From: DATEEW01 sp035273665
GTDB lineage: Bacteria; Pseudomonadota; Gammaproteobacteria; Burkholderiales; SG8-39
Direction of reading: 5' to 3'
Length of the DNA stretch: 20,384 bases
Assembly: GCA_035273665.1 (NCBI GenBank)
Contig: DATEOW010000200.1
Coordinates: 1 to 20,384, forward strand
The notes under the pieces: model-generated
What the model was told of the DNA's origin: nothing
What the model saw: only the letters and a program-made list of their open reading frames with translations
Database searches by the model: none
Translations under genes and position numbers: made by a program
Shown: positions 7,395 to 13,852 of the stretch, piece by piece
Position numbering within the stretch: the stretch's first letter is position 1
How the letters are laid out: each line of letters begins with the position of its first letter

Positions 7395-7997
7395 TTAAAA
7401 CGAACGGTTATTGCGAATCACGCCGACAGCCAAGCCCTCGACAGCAAAGGTTTCGTTGCGTGTGTCGACAACGATCGGTTCGAAGTCCGGGTTTTCGGGC
7501 AACAGTTCGACCGTGGCCCCGCGACGCTTCAGCCGTTTAACGGTGACTTCATCTTCCAGTCGCGCAACGATGATCTGGCCCGACCGCACTTCTTCAGTAC
7601 GATGCACGGCAAGCAAATCGCCATCGAGGATTCCGACGTCGCGCATGCTCATTCCCCGCACTTTCAGCAGGTAATCCACTCTTGGATTAAAAAGGTTGGG
7701 GTCGATTTGATAGTGCGCCTGGATATGTTCTTCAGCCAGGATAGGCGAGCCCGCGGCAACCCGGCCCACCAAGGGTACGCCGGGAGGTTGAGGCAGGCGG
7801 ATGCCTCTCGCCGTACCTTCCATTAACTCGATGGCGCCTTTACGCGCCAATGCTTTGAGGTGCTCCTCGGCGGCGTTCGGTGAAGCAAAGCCAAAGATAT
7901 TCGAAATTTCTGCGCGCGTAGGGGGATAGCCCGTTTCTTCGAGCGTATCGCGGATGAATTGCAGGATCTCGGCCTGCCTAGGTGTCAGTTCTTTCAT
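7395..7997 (-). CDS. lexA: LexA, SOS repressor and self-cleaving serine protease
   Basis: A 200-residue repressor of standard length. The winged-helix DNA-binding domain covers about residues 1-70 (LTPRQAEILQFI, TGYPPTRAEISNIFGFASPNAAEEHLKALARKGAIEL). The cleavage site is A82-G83 (VAAGSP). The catalytic dyad is S117 (VRGMSMRD) and K154 (EVTVKRLKRRG); spacing agrees with E. coli LexA. RecA bound to single-stranded DNA triggers self-cleavage, releasing SOS promoters. Its ATG overlaps the stop of the preceding small gene by 4 bp (ATGA), so lexA is second in its operon and translationally coupled. A LexA box over the operon promoter (8465-8484) indicates autoregulation and co-control of imuA, imuB and dnaE2. 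Confidence 0.98.
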   Translation of the reverse strand: MKELTPRQAEILQFIRDTLEETGYPPTRAEISNIFGFASPNAAEEHLKALARKGAIELMEGTARGIRLPQPPGVPLVGRVAAGSPILAEEHIQAHYQIDPNLFNPRVDYLLKVRGMSMRDVGILDGDLLAVHRTEEVRSGQIIVARLEDEVTVKRLKRRGATVELLPENPDFEPIVVDTRNETFAVEGLAVGVIRNNRSF

Positions 7998-8395
7998 GAG
8001 GCGTAATGGACCTTGGGTTCGCGAAGCTGTTTGAATCGTGCGGAGGGTAGGTCTTTGCTCGGAGTGGACACTTTGCCGAATTTGGCCAGCCGGGCTTCGA
8101 TGCCCAGGCGAGTGCGCCCATGCTGTAGCGCCAAGTTGTCGAGGGAATCTCCGGCTTCGAAGGCCTGCAGAAGACGAGCATCCTCTTCCGGATTCCAGGC
8201 TTTGCCTGCGTTGCTTTGCCCGGATTTGGTCGACGATTGCTTAGGTGATGAATCGAATGCGGCCATGGCGGCATATAAAGCCCGCACGATATCGGCTTGC
8301 TGATAGGGACTGCCGGGCGGAAAAGTTTCGCCGGTGTGCGGATCGATACCTTCAGCCAATGCCTTAAGAATCTTTAACGCCTTGTCCTGGTCCAT
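7994..8395 (-). CDS. Conserved hypothetical protein with SANT/Myb-like C-terminal domain, first gene of the lexA operon
   Basis: A 133-residue soluble protein. The N-terminal part (1-47) has a conserved-looking segment with EGIDPHTGETFPPGSPYQ followed by a helix (ADIVRALYAAMAAF). A Ser/Lys/Gln linker (48-64) follows. Residues about 65-107 (AWNPEEDARLLQAFEAGDSL and HGRTRLGIEARLAKFG) have the Trp, acidic pair, helix and Arg-Thr-x-x-x-Ile-x-x-Arg-Leu pattern of SANT/Myb or GcrA-like helix-turn-helix domains. I recall similar unnamed proteins in Betaproteobacteria but know no function. The ribosome binding site TAAGGAGGT (8399-8407) is a perfect match to the anti-SD, and the gene ends in a 4-bp overlap with lexA. 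Being first behind the LexA-box promoter, it should be SOS-induced; DNA binding is inference. Confidence 0.85.
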   Translation of the reverse strand: MDQDKALKILKALAEGIDPHTGETFPPGSPYQQADIVRALYAAMAAFDSSPKQSSTKSGQSNAGKAWNPEEDARLLQAFEAGDSLDNLALQHGRTRLGIEARLAKFGKVSTPSKDLPSARFKQLREPKVHYAS

Positions 8396-8398
8396 GCG

Positions 8399-8407
8399 AC
8401 CTCCTTA
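8399..8407 (-). promoter_or_regulatory. Very strong Shine-Dalgarno for the first gene of the lexA operon
   Basis: The minus strand reads TAAGGAGGT, fully complementary to the 16S rRNA anti-SD, just before the ATG at 8395. It fixes that start and predicts heavy translation of the small unknown protein, and by coupling of lexA. Confidence 0.75.
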
Positions 8408-8464
8408 GGTTTTACGGGCAATAGACAAATAGACCATTGACCCGGCTACCCTGAAAAGGAGTAG

Positions 8465-8484
8465 TTCTGTATTTATATCCAGGA
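8465..8484 (-). promoter_or_regulatory. LexA (SOS) box
   Basis: The core CTG-N10-CAG is at 8467-8482, with an AT-rich centre (CTGTATTTATATCCAG on the plus strand). It matches the LexA box type CTGT-N8-ACAG except at one inner position. It overlaps the -10 element of the operon promoter, the expected place for repression, and lies about 70 bases upstream of the first gene. Confidence 0.88.
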
Positions 8485-8500
8485 CTGGATAAAAATGCAA
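8472..8500 (-). promoter_or_regulatory. Sigma-70 promoter of the lexA-imuA-imuB-dnaE2 operon
   Basis: On the minus strand TTGCAT (8500-8495) and TATAAA (8477-8472) are separated by exactly 17 bases. The -10 sits inside the LexA box, and transcription should begin near 8465. The -35 overlaps the base of the upstream terminator stem, so terminator and promoter are packed together. Confidence 0.75.
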
Positions 8501-8519
8501 GGGCGAAAAATCGCCCTTG
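8491..8519 (-). terminator. Intrinsic terminator after the DUF3309 gene
   Basis: A perfect 9-bp stem, CAAGGGCGA (8498-8506) with TCGCCCTTG (8511-8519), closes a 4-base loop and is followed on the minus strand by a short T-run (8495-8491). It would end the DUF3309 transcript just before the lexA operon promoter. The plus strand has T-rich sequence further on, but nothing there needs terminating. Confidence 0.65.
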
Positions 8520-8562
8520 TTGCAGCGCTTATTTTTATTGTGTTTTTATTTTTTAATAACTG

Positions 8563-8712
8563 CTACAGCAAGACGAATAGCGCCACAATGACCAGCACAA
8601 CGGTCAACAGACCGGTCGGGGCGTATCCCCAGCTACTGCTATAGGGGAATACGGGTAGGGCGCCGATCAAAAGCAGCACCAGCACAATCAACAATATGGT
8701 CGACAAAGTCAT
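8563..8712 (-). CDS. DUF3309 family tiny membrane protein
   Basis: A 49-residue protein read from ATG 8712. It is almost wholly hydrophobic: a first membrane segment (TILLIVLVLLLIGALPVF, about 5-22), a short turn with SSSWGYAPTG, and a second segment (LLTVVLVIVALFVLL, 35-49). This matches the DUF3309 family of about 50-residue proteins common in Proteobacteria, in which the Trp-Gly-Tyr-x-Pro turn is typical. The ribosome binding site GGAG lies seven bases before the start. It is a single-gene unit, divergent from the DUF3460 gene and followed by a terminator hairpin. An inner-membrane location is predicted; the function of the family is unknown. Confidence 0.85.
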   Translation of the reverse strand: MTLSTILLIVLVLLLIGALPVFPYSSSWGYAPTGLLTVVLVIVALFVLL

Positions 8713-8798
8713 GGTTACTCCTTCGTGTTAGAGAGCCTCGCCTCCGGCGTGGGTACCTCTACTAGAGCAACCCCCGTGCCGCAACGGCTGCGCATCGT

Positions 8799-8804
8799 TA
8801 TAAT
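8799..8804 (+). promoter_or_regulatory. -10 element for the DUF3460-TPR lipoprotein operon
   Basis: A perfect TATAAT lies 27 bases before the ATG at 8832, giving a leader of about 20 bases with AAAGGG as ribosome binding site. No good -35 was found, so strength is uncertain. Confidence 0.55.
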
Positions 8805-8831
8805 GGCTGCCTTACGCAAAGGGTTGAATAC

Positions 8832-9047
8832 ATGTTCCCCAAGAAAATAAAGACGGGTTACGAATCCGATACCACGCAGATGATCCGCGACTTGCTGGAC
8901 AAGAAACCGCAAATCCTGGAAGAGCGCCAACACGGCCGTTCCATGTGGTGGGATAAAAAACAGGATCCGGATACGCAAAAACGCGTCCTCGAATCGAGGA
9001 TCAAGATGCCTGGATACGTGTATCAGAATTACGACGGCCAAGAGTAG
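8832..9047 (+). CDS. DUF3460 family protein
   Basis: A 71-residue soluble protein. The pattern YESDTTQMIRDLLDKKPQI, a Glu/Arg-rich middle, GRSMWWDK, and the tail ESRIKMPGYVYQ matches DUF3460, a short family that I associate mainly with Betaproteobacteria. It has no signal peptide, membrane segment or recognisable catalytic motif. A perfect -10 lies just upstream. The stop codon TAG shares its last base with the GTG start of the TPR lipoprotein gene, so translation is likely coupled. Function is unknown. Confidence 0.85.
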   Translation: MFPKKIKTGYESDTTQMIRDLLDKKPQILEERQHGRSMWWDKKQDPDTQKRVLESRIKMPGYVYQNYDGQE

Positions 9048-9736
9048 TGTTTCTTAAGCGTAGCGCGCTCTGGGTGGTATTGGTCGCCGCGGCGTTTCTC
9101 TCAGCCTGTAGTTCGCCGGCGGCATTGCTGCTCTCCCTGATTCCCGACGGGACTTTCGCCACCCTGCTGAATAACATGCAGGACGTTGATTCCCCCAGCA
9201 CCAAAAAACTGGCGGAACTAGGGCAGAAAGAAGATTGGAACGGCATTGCCGCGCTAGCGCAGGAGAACTTGTCCCGCGACCCGACAAATTCGGATTGGTG
9301 GGTCATCTCCGGGTACGCTGCTATCCGACTCAACCAATTGCCGCGCGCGAATCAGGCTTTCGCCGAAGCGGTTCGCCTTTCCCCTGACGACATTGACGCC
9401 TGGAACCTACTGGGCGAGTCTTATCGCGTGATGGGCCAACCGGATCGCGCCGTACGTACTTTGGAAAACGCTTTGCGTGTCAGTCAGGATTCGCCCATGA
9501 CCTATTACGTCATGGGCCGCAGTTTCCACGATTTAAAGCGGCCGGATCGAGCGATGCCTTATTTTGAACAAACCGTGCAGCGTGCGCCGCAGTTCGGCGA
9601 AGGCTGGTATGCGTATGGGCAAACCGCATTGAGTTTGGGGAGGCGCTTGGAATACGCGCGGGCCGTTCAGGCTTTACAGCCTCTTGATCCAGCGGCGGCA
9701 CAACGTCTGGCCGCCATGGAAGCCGGCGCCAAATAG
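9047..9736 (+). CDS. TPR-repeat lipoprotein
   Basis: A 229-residue protein starting with GTG at 9047, within the overlap TAGTG. The signal peptide ends in the lipobox LSAC, so Cys21 is probably lipidated. After a short linker come several tetratricopeptide repeats, roughly residues 60-205. Marks include WWVISGYAAIRLNQLPRANQAFAEAVRLSPDD, AWNLLGESYRVMGQPDRAVRTLENALRVS and YYVMGRSFHDLKRPDRAMPYFEQTVQRAP, each with the Ala-x-x-x-Phe/Leu and Pro pattern of TPR helices. TPR lipoproteins serve as scaffolds in outer-membrane assembly, pilus or secretion machinery. Which of these applies cannot be told here: the only partner in the operon is a DUF3460 protein. It ends 10 bases before the convergent oxidoreductase gene, with no terminator visible. 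Confidence 0.85.
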   Translation: MFLKRSALWVVLVAAAFLSACSSPAALLLSLIPDGTFATLLNNMQDVDSPSTKKLAELGQKEDWNGIAALAQENLSRDPTNSDWWVISGYAAIRLNQLPRANQAFAEAVRLSPDDIDAWNLLGESYRVMGQPDRAVRTLENALRVSQDSPMTYYVMGRSFHDLKRPDRAMPYFEQTVQRAPQFGEGWYAYGQTALSLGRRLEYARAVQALQPLDPAAAQRLAAMEAGAK

Positions 9737-9756
9737 CTAGACGACGCTAGACGACG
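9737..9756. repeat. 10-bp perfect tandem duplication at a convergent gene junction
   Basis: CTAGACGACG occurs twice in a row (9737-9746 and 9747-9756). The second copy holds the stop and last two codons of the oxidoreductase gene; the first lies in the gap between the two convergent genes. It is probably a slippage duplication without function. Confidence 0.7.
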
Positions 9757-12700
9757 CTACGTTGCTGCGCCAAATCCGCCATGCACTGCTGCAGCCATTG
9801 CACGCTGAGTTTTTCTTGTAGTGAGTTTTGTTTGAGGCGGTCATTCAGTGCTTGGAAGTCTACTTCGTCCAGATTCTGATCCTGGTTGAAGCAAGAAAAC
9901 ACGTAAGTCACTTTACCCGTCACCGGATCGCGTTGCGGTTGCAGGCACTGCGCGCAAATCTCTTTCATCATGCATTGCATGGGCGAATTAATGGAGCCGA
10001 TGGCGAAGTGATGCGGCTTCAGGTGTGCTTTTAGTACGTCATGACGCGCCCGTCCCACTGCGGCCATCATGCGATCGGAGCCGATCGCGATAATGCGGTT
10101 CGCCTCTTCCATGCGGATATCGATGGGTCCCAAGTGCCCCGCCGCATAAGCTTGCATCGCCTGCACGATGTTGCCGACGAAGCTGCGATCATGGGGACGC
10201 GTAGGGGCGAAGCCGGGCCTTTCGTCGCTGCACCACACGACTAAATCGGCGGCGGCCTCTATCTCCGCTACCTTGTAACGGTCGATAAGCTTTTTGTAGC
10301 CGGCGAAGTACAGCACCTTCGAGCCGCGCGCACGGAACGCCTGACCAATGGAAAAGAGTACGGCGTTACCCAAGCCGCCGCCGACGAGCACGACGGTTTC
10401 ATTCGCTTCGATATGGGTCGGTGTCCCGGTCGGGCCCATGAGAATGACCGGTTCCCCGGGCTGCAAGGCGGCGACGAGATTGGAAGAGCCGCCCATTTCC
10501 AAAGTGATGGTGGAAACCAGCCCTTGCTCGCGGTCTACCCAGGCGCCCGTCAGCGCGAGTCCTTCCATAGCCAATCGTGTTGGTAAGCCAAAGAAGTTGG
10601 ACATCGGCGCCAGCGCTTCAAAGTTCTGCAAGCGGTAAAACTGCCCCGGTTCAAAACGTTTGGCTGCCATCGGTGCCTTGAGCACGACTTCGACAATGGT
10701 GGGGGTCAGTCGGCGGACTTCATGAACCGTTGCACGCAATTCGTAATTCAACATGGCGAAGAAATCGCCGCTTGTCCGTATATCGCTGGGCCCACGTTGC
10801 GCCAGCACGCGGCTGACGACCGGATAGCCTTGCTTCGCCGATCCGAGCGCCTTTACGACATTGCCAAAAAAGGAAGGATGCAAATCGCCGAAAAATGAAA
10901 CGAAGCGCCCGTCTTGCTGGCGGGAAAGCAGCACGTCGGCATTTTCCGGCTTCGAAATCGAGAACGCCGGTTTAAGCGGCACACCTTGTTCGTCGCAAGC
11001 GCGAAAGTATTTACCGTCAAGCGAGAAGTGGGGCGCATCCTCGCGCGCCAGAACCGTGTTGGGCTGTGTACCGGCGGCAATGAACACAGAGCGTGCCGGC
11101 AAGCTAATGTCGCCTTCGCTGCGCCACTTGCCTTCCTCGTTCAAGCGCTGTTTCGTCAATCTAATTGCTTTGACCGCGCCGTATTCATCGATCTCAATTG
11201 CCGCCGGGTTCAAGCATTCGGCGAAGACCACGCCTTCTTCGAGCGCTTTTTCCACTTCCTCGCTATTGAGCGTGTAGGAGGGACTATCGATCAAGCGGCG
11301 TCGATAGGCGAGCGTGGCGCCGCCCCATTCCTGCAGCAGTTCCATAATGCGCGCGGGGCGATTTTCCTGCGCCGCCAGTTCTCGCTCCGCGTGAATTTCG
11401 CGAGCGTGATGCAAAAATTCTTCGGCGATTTCTCGTTCTTCCGGGTCCCATCGGTCACGGATGGCGTCTTCACCGATTTGCTCGGCAAGCGCTTCATAGC
11501 GCCGCAAATATTTTTCGACCTGCACCACATAATAAGCAAGCGCTTCAGTTCCCGCGTCGATAGCGGTCAATCCGCCGCCGATGACCACGACAGGCAAACG
11601 CAATTGCATATTCGCGATGGAGTCGTGTTTCGCAGCGCCGGTCAACTGTAGCGCCATCAAAAAATCGGATGCTGTGCGTACGCCGCGGGCAAGACCATTT
11701 GGGATGTCGAGCGTCGTCGGTTTGCCCGCGCCCATCGCCAAGGCAACATGGTCGAAGCCCATCGCATACGCATCGTCTAAGGTAATCGTGCCGCCGAAGC
11801 GAATACCGCCGTACATGGCGAAATGTTCGCGTCTTTCGATTAACAGGCGAATGAGCTTGAGAAAATTCTTATCCCATCGGACAGTAATGCCGTATTCAGC
11901 GACCCCACCAAAGCCGGCGGAGATGCGTTGATCGAGCGGTTCGTACAAAGCGTTGACGTCGCGTATCGGCTCGAAAGGCACGCGGCTACCGTCGAGTCCG
12001 ACACCGCTCAATGGGGGATCAAGCGGTTCGATCTTCAAACCATCGATGCCGACGACGGTATGTCCGTCGTTGAGCAGGTTATGCGCCAAGCCATAACCTG
12101 CGGGCCCCATACCCGCAACGAGCACTTTGTATCCCGTGTGTTCTTGGGGAAGCGGGCGGTGAATGTTTAGTGGATTCCAGCGCGTCAGCAGAGAATAGAT
12201 TTCGAAACCCCATGGCAATCCCAGTACATCTTTCAGCGTACGGGTTTCCGCTTGAGGAATATTGACCGGCTCTTGCTTCTGATAAATGCAGGCCTTCATG
12301 CAATCGTTGCAAATACGATGACCCGTCGCGGCGACCATGGGATTGTCGACGGCGATGATGGCGAGCGCCGCAAGAGCGAGACCCTGCGTTTTCGCCGTAT
12401 GGAACTCGGAGATTTTTTCTTCCAGCGGACAGCCGGCGAGCGTGACGTCGAACACGCTTTTCTTGAACACGATCTTTTGCGGCGCGACAGGATCCGTTTT
12501 TTCCTTTAAACCCTTCGAGCACGAATCCTTGCCTTGGTTATGGCACCAGATGCAATAGTTCGCCTGGTCGAGCGCACCGTTCAGGTCCGTCCCAGGATCT
12601 GTCAGGGAGAAGCCTTCGCGCCGGCGAATGTGATCGCTTTCGATGCGGAAGCGCGTCACGCCGTCACGTTCTTCGCAGACCATATGATTGACCAGATGCA

Positions 12701-13277
12701 TCGGGTCGATCTTCATCGGCTGTTTGAACAGTACGCCGTGGTGATGGCGATGTTTGCCCGCATCAGTGTGCAGTGCCCAGCCGGCATAGCGTTGCGCAAG
12801 ATCGAGTTGCGCGGCATTGGCGGCTTCATCGGTTAACCAAACTTGCACATGCTGCGCGAAAACCAACTCGTCGAAGCGTCCCCCGAAAAGCGCAGTGAGC
12901 TGACGTCTTAATTCATCGCCATCAAGTGCGGCCGCATCGGCAGGCTTGACCTTGCTTGCTGCCCTGCGTTGAACGAACTGTCGCTTCACGGTGTAAATCG
13001 GCGAAAGCTCGTCGTGCTGGGCTGCAAGCGCCGACACCTCTGCCGCAATGCCGAACAGGCGAGCAAGAAAATGTTCCAGGTGGGGCGCGAGATCGAGCAA
13101 CAGTGTCGATTCGTCTTTAAGCGTCAAGCTCGCCGGCGCAGCGCGCGCAACAAGCAACCGTTCCTTCAGGGCCGGGGCAGCCGCGTCGACAAACTCGATG
13201 AAACGCGAGTCGACCTTCAGCAGCCCTTCCCGCGTATAGAGGTCCTGAAAGTCGAGGTTATAAGCAAGTCGAAGCAT
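9747..13277 (-). CDS. Fused FAD/NAD(P) oxidoreductase: GltD/NfnB-like half plus PyrK/NfnA-like half
   Basis: A 1176-residue cytoplasmic flavoprotein. Residues 1-235 form a domain I do not recognise. Residues about 236-335 resemble the iron-sulfur domain of GltD: Cys242, 245, 253, Cys283 in GCPLEEKISEF, and Cys323, 326, 330, suiting two 4Fe-4S clusters. A GltD-type two-nucleotide reductase follows, with FAD loop GMGPAG (389-394) and NAD(P) loop IGGGLTAID (566-574). Residues about 845-1176 are a ferredoxin-reductase/PyrK-like unit with RFEPGQFYRLQ (874-884), LVGGGLGNAV (964-973) and Cys1102, 1108, 1111, 1129, a likely 2Fe-2S site of unusual Cx5Cx2Cx17C spacing. Electron-bifurcating Nfn carries the same two modules on separate subunits. 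FdxA is encoded 57 bases upstream, a natural partner. Bifurcation or simple NAD(P)H:ferredoxin transfer are both possible. Confidence 0.85.
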   Translation of the reverse strand: MLRLAYNLDFQDLYTREGLLKVDSRFIEFVDAAAPALKERLLVARAAPASLTLKDESTLLLDLAPHLEHFLARLFGIAAEVSALAAQHDELSPIYTVKRQFVQRRAASKVKPADAAALDGDELRRQLTALFGGRFDELVFAQHVQVWLTDEAANAAQLDLAQRYAGWALHTDAGKHRHHHGVLFKQPMKIDPMHLVNHMVCEERDGVTRFRIESDHIRRREGFSLTDPGTDLNGALDQANYCIWCHNQGKDSCSKGLKEKTDPVAPQKIVFKKSVFDVTLAGCPLEEKISEFHTAKTQGLALAALAIIAVDNPMVAATGHRICNDCMKACIYQKQEPVNIPQAETRTLKDVLGLPWGFEIYSLLTRWNPLNIHRPLPQEHTGYKVLVAGMGPAGYGLAHNLLNDGHTVVGIDGLKIEPLDPPLSGVGLDGSRVPFEPIRDVNALYEPLDQRISAGFGGVAEYGITVRWDKNFLKLIRLLIERREHFAMYGGIRFGGTITLDDAYAMGFDHVALAMGAGKPTTLDIPNGLARGVRTASDFLMALQLTGAAKHDSIANMQLRLPVVVIGGGLTAIDAGTEALAYYVVQVEKYLRRYEALAEQIGEDAIRDRWDPEEREIAEEFLHHAREIHAERELAAQENRPARIMELLQEWGGATLAYRRRLIDSPSYTLNSEEVEKALEEGVVFAECLNPAAIEIDEYGAVKAIRLTKQRLNEEGKWRSEGDISLPARSVFIAAGTQPNTVLAREDAPHFSLDGKYFRACDEQGVPLKPAFSISKPENADVLLSRQQDGRFVSFFGDLHPSFFGNVVKALGSAKQGYPVVSRVLAQRGPSDIRTSGDFFAMLNYELRATVHEVRRLTPTIVEVVLKAPMAAKRFEPGQFYRLQNFEALAPMSNFFGLPTRLAMEGLALTGAWVDREQGLVSTITLEMGGSSNLVAALQPGEPVILMGPTGTPTHIEANETVVLVGGGLGNAVLFSIGQAFRARGSKVLYFAGYKKLIDRYKVAEIEAAADLVVWCSDERPGFAPTRPHDRSFVGNIVQAMQAYAAGHLGPIDIRMEEANRIIAIGSDRMMAAVGRARHDVLKAHLKPHHFAIGSINSPMQCMMKEICAQCLQPQRDPVTGKVTYVFSCFNQDQNLDEVDFQALNDRLKQNSLQEKLSVQWLQQCMADLAQQRSVV

Positions 13278-13305
13278 GGCGAGTGGAAAGAGGGGCGCGA
13301 AACAA

Positions 13306-13327
13306 CACCGCCCCTGACGGGGCGGTG
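13306..13327 (-). promoter_or_regulatory. Stable hairpin between fdxA and the oxidoreductase gene
   Basis: A perfect 9-bp GC-rich stem (CACCGCCCC with GGGGCGGTG) around a 4-base loop lies seven bases after the fdxA stop. On the minus strand it is followed by TTGTTT, a weak T-tract. It could be a partial terminator or an RNA-stability element that lets fdxA be expressed more than the downstream flavoprotein. Confidence 0.6.
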
Positions 13328-13334
13328 AGGGGAT

Positions 13335-13658
13335 TTATCGTTGCAGATATTGCAGCTTGTCCGGGGTGTCTTTCCATTTCTCCGCCTCGGGCAATGCCTC
13401 TTTGCGGTCGGTAATGGCGGGCCAATCGCGCGCCAACTCAGCATTGAGCGCGATGAAGCTGCGCTGCGCAGGCGGGACGTCCTCTTCGGCGTAGATGGCA
13501 TTCACCGGGCACTCAGGAATACAGACCGCACAATCGATGCACTCGTCCGGATCTATGGCGAGGAAGTTGGGCCCTTCGCGAAAGCAATCCACCGGGCAAA
13601 CATCGACGCAATCGGTGTGCTTACACTGAATACAGGCTTCGGTAACGACGTGGGTCAT
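13335..13658 (-). CDS. fdxA: FdxA, 7Fe-type (3Fe-4S plus 4Fe-4S) ferredoxin
   Basis: A 107-residue ferredoxin, close along its whole length to Azotobacter ferredoxin I as I recall it. The first motif is C9-x2-C12-x4-C17-x3-C21-P; the second is C40-x2-C43-x2-C46-x3-C50-P. The x4 spacing between C12 and C17 and the extra C25 mark the 7Fe type, where C9, C12, C17 and C50 hold a 3Fe-4S cluster and C21, C40, C43 and C46 a 4Fe-4S cluster. The C-terminal half (FIALNAELARDWPAITDRKEALPEAEKW) is the standard FdxA extension. It is a low-potential electron carrier in the cytoplasm. It is first in a two-gene unit with the fused flavoprotein, which may reduce or oxidise it. A GAGAA site precedes the ATG. 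Confidence 0.96.
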   Translation of the reverse strand: MTHVVTEACIQCKHTDCVDVCPVDCFREGPNFLAIDPDECIDCAVCIPECPVNAIYAEEDVPPAQRSFIALNAELARDWPAITDRKEALPEAEKWKDTPDKLQYLQR

Positions 13659-13804
13659 GATTTTCTCGAAATAGGCACTGTGGCCATGGTCATAAGGCGG
13701 CGCAAGCTTATCGTTTTATGAGGTCCATTTCAATGTTCGCATCACATGAAAAATGCTTATATGGCGAGTAGATAAACGATTTTTCGCTTTTCCGTGTCCT
13801 GCCC

Positions 13805-13832
13805 TTACACTTCTTGCATTTACCCTTATAAG
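13805..13832 (+). promoter_or_regulatory. Possible promoter of the alpha/beta hydrolase gene
   Basis: TTACAC (13805-13810) and TATAAG (13827-13832) are 16 bases apart in the AT-rich 194-bp gap between divergent fdxA and the hydrolase gene. The -10 is only 20 bases from the ATG, giving a very short leader without a clear ribosome binding site. No operator was recognised in the rest of the gap. Confidence 0.35.
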
Positions 13833-13852
13833 CACATAAACACGCTTTGTTC

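Noticed and set aside
9737..9756. The 10-bp tandem repeat as an attachment or recombination site
   Set aside because: There is no integrase, no mobile gene and no second distant copy seen; a replication slip explains it.
10914..11651. A 245-codon open frame on the plus strand inside the fused oxidoreductase gene
   Set aside because: It is antisense to a well-supported coding region and has no recognisable domain or signal.
13659..13852. FNR- or CRP-like sites upstream of fdxA
   Set aside because: Half-site look-alikes such as TGTGA and TTGAA occur, but no full palindrome with correct spacing was found.
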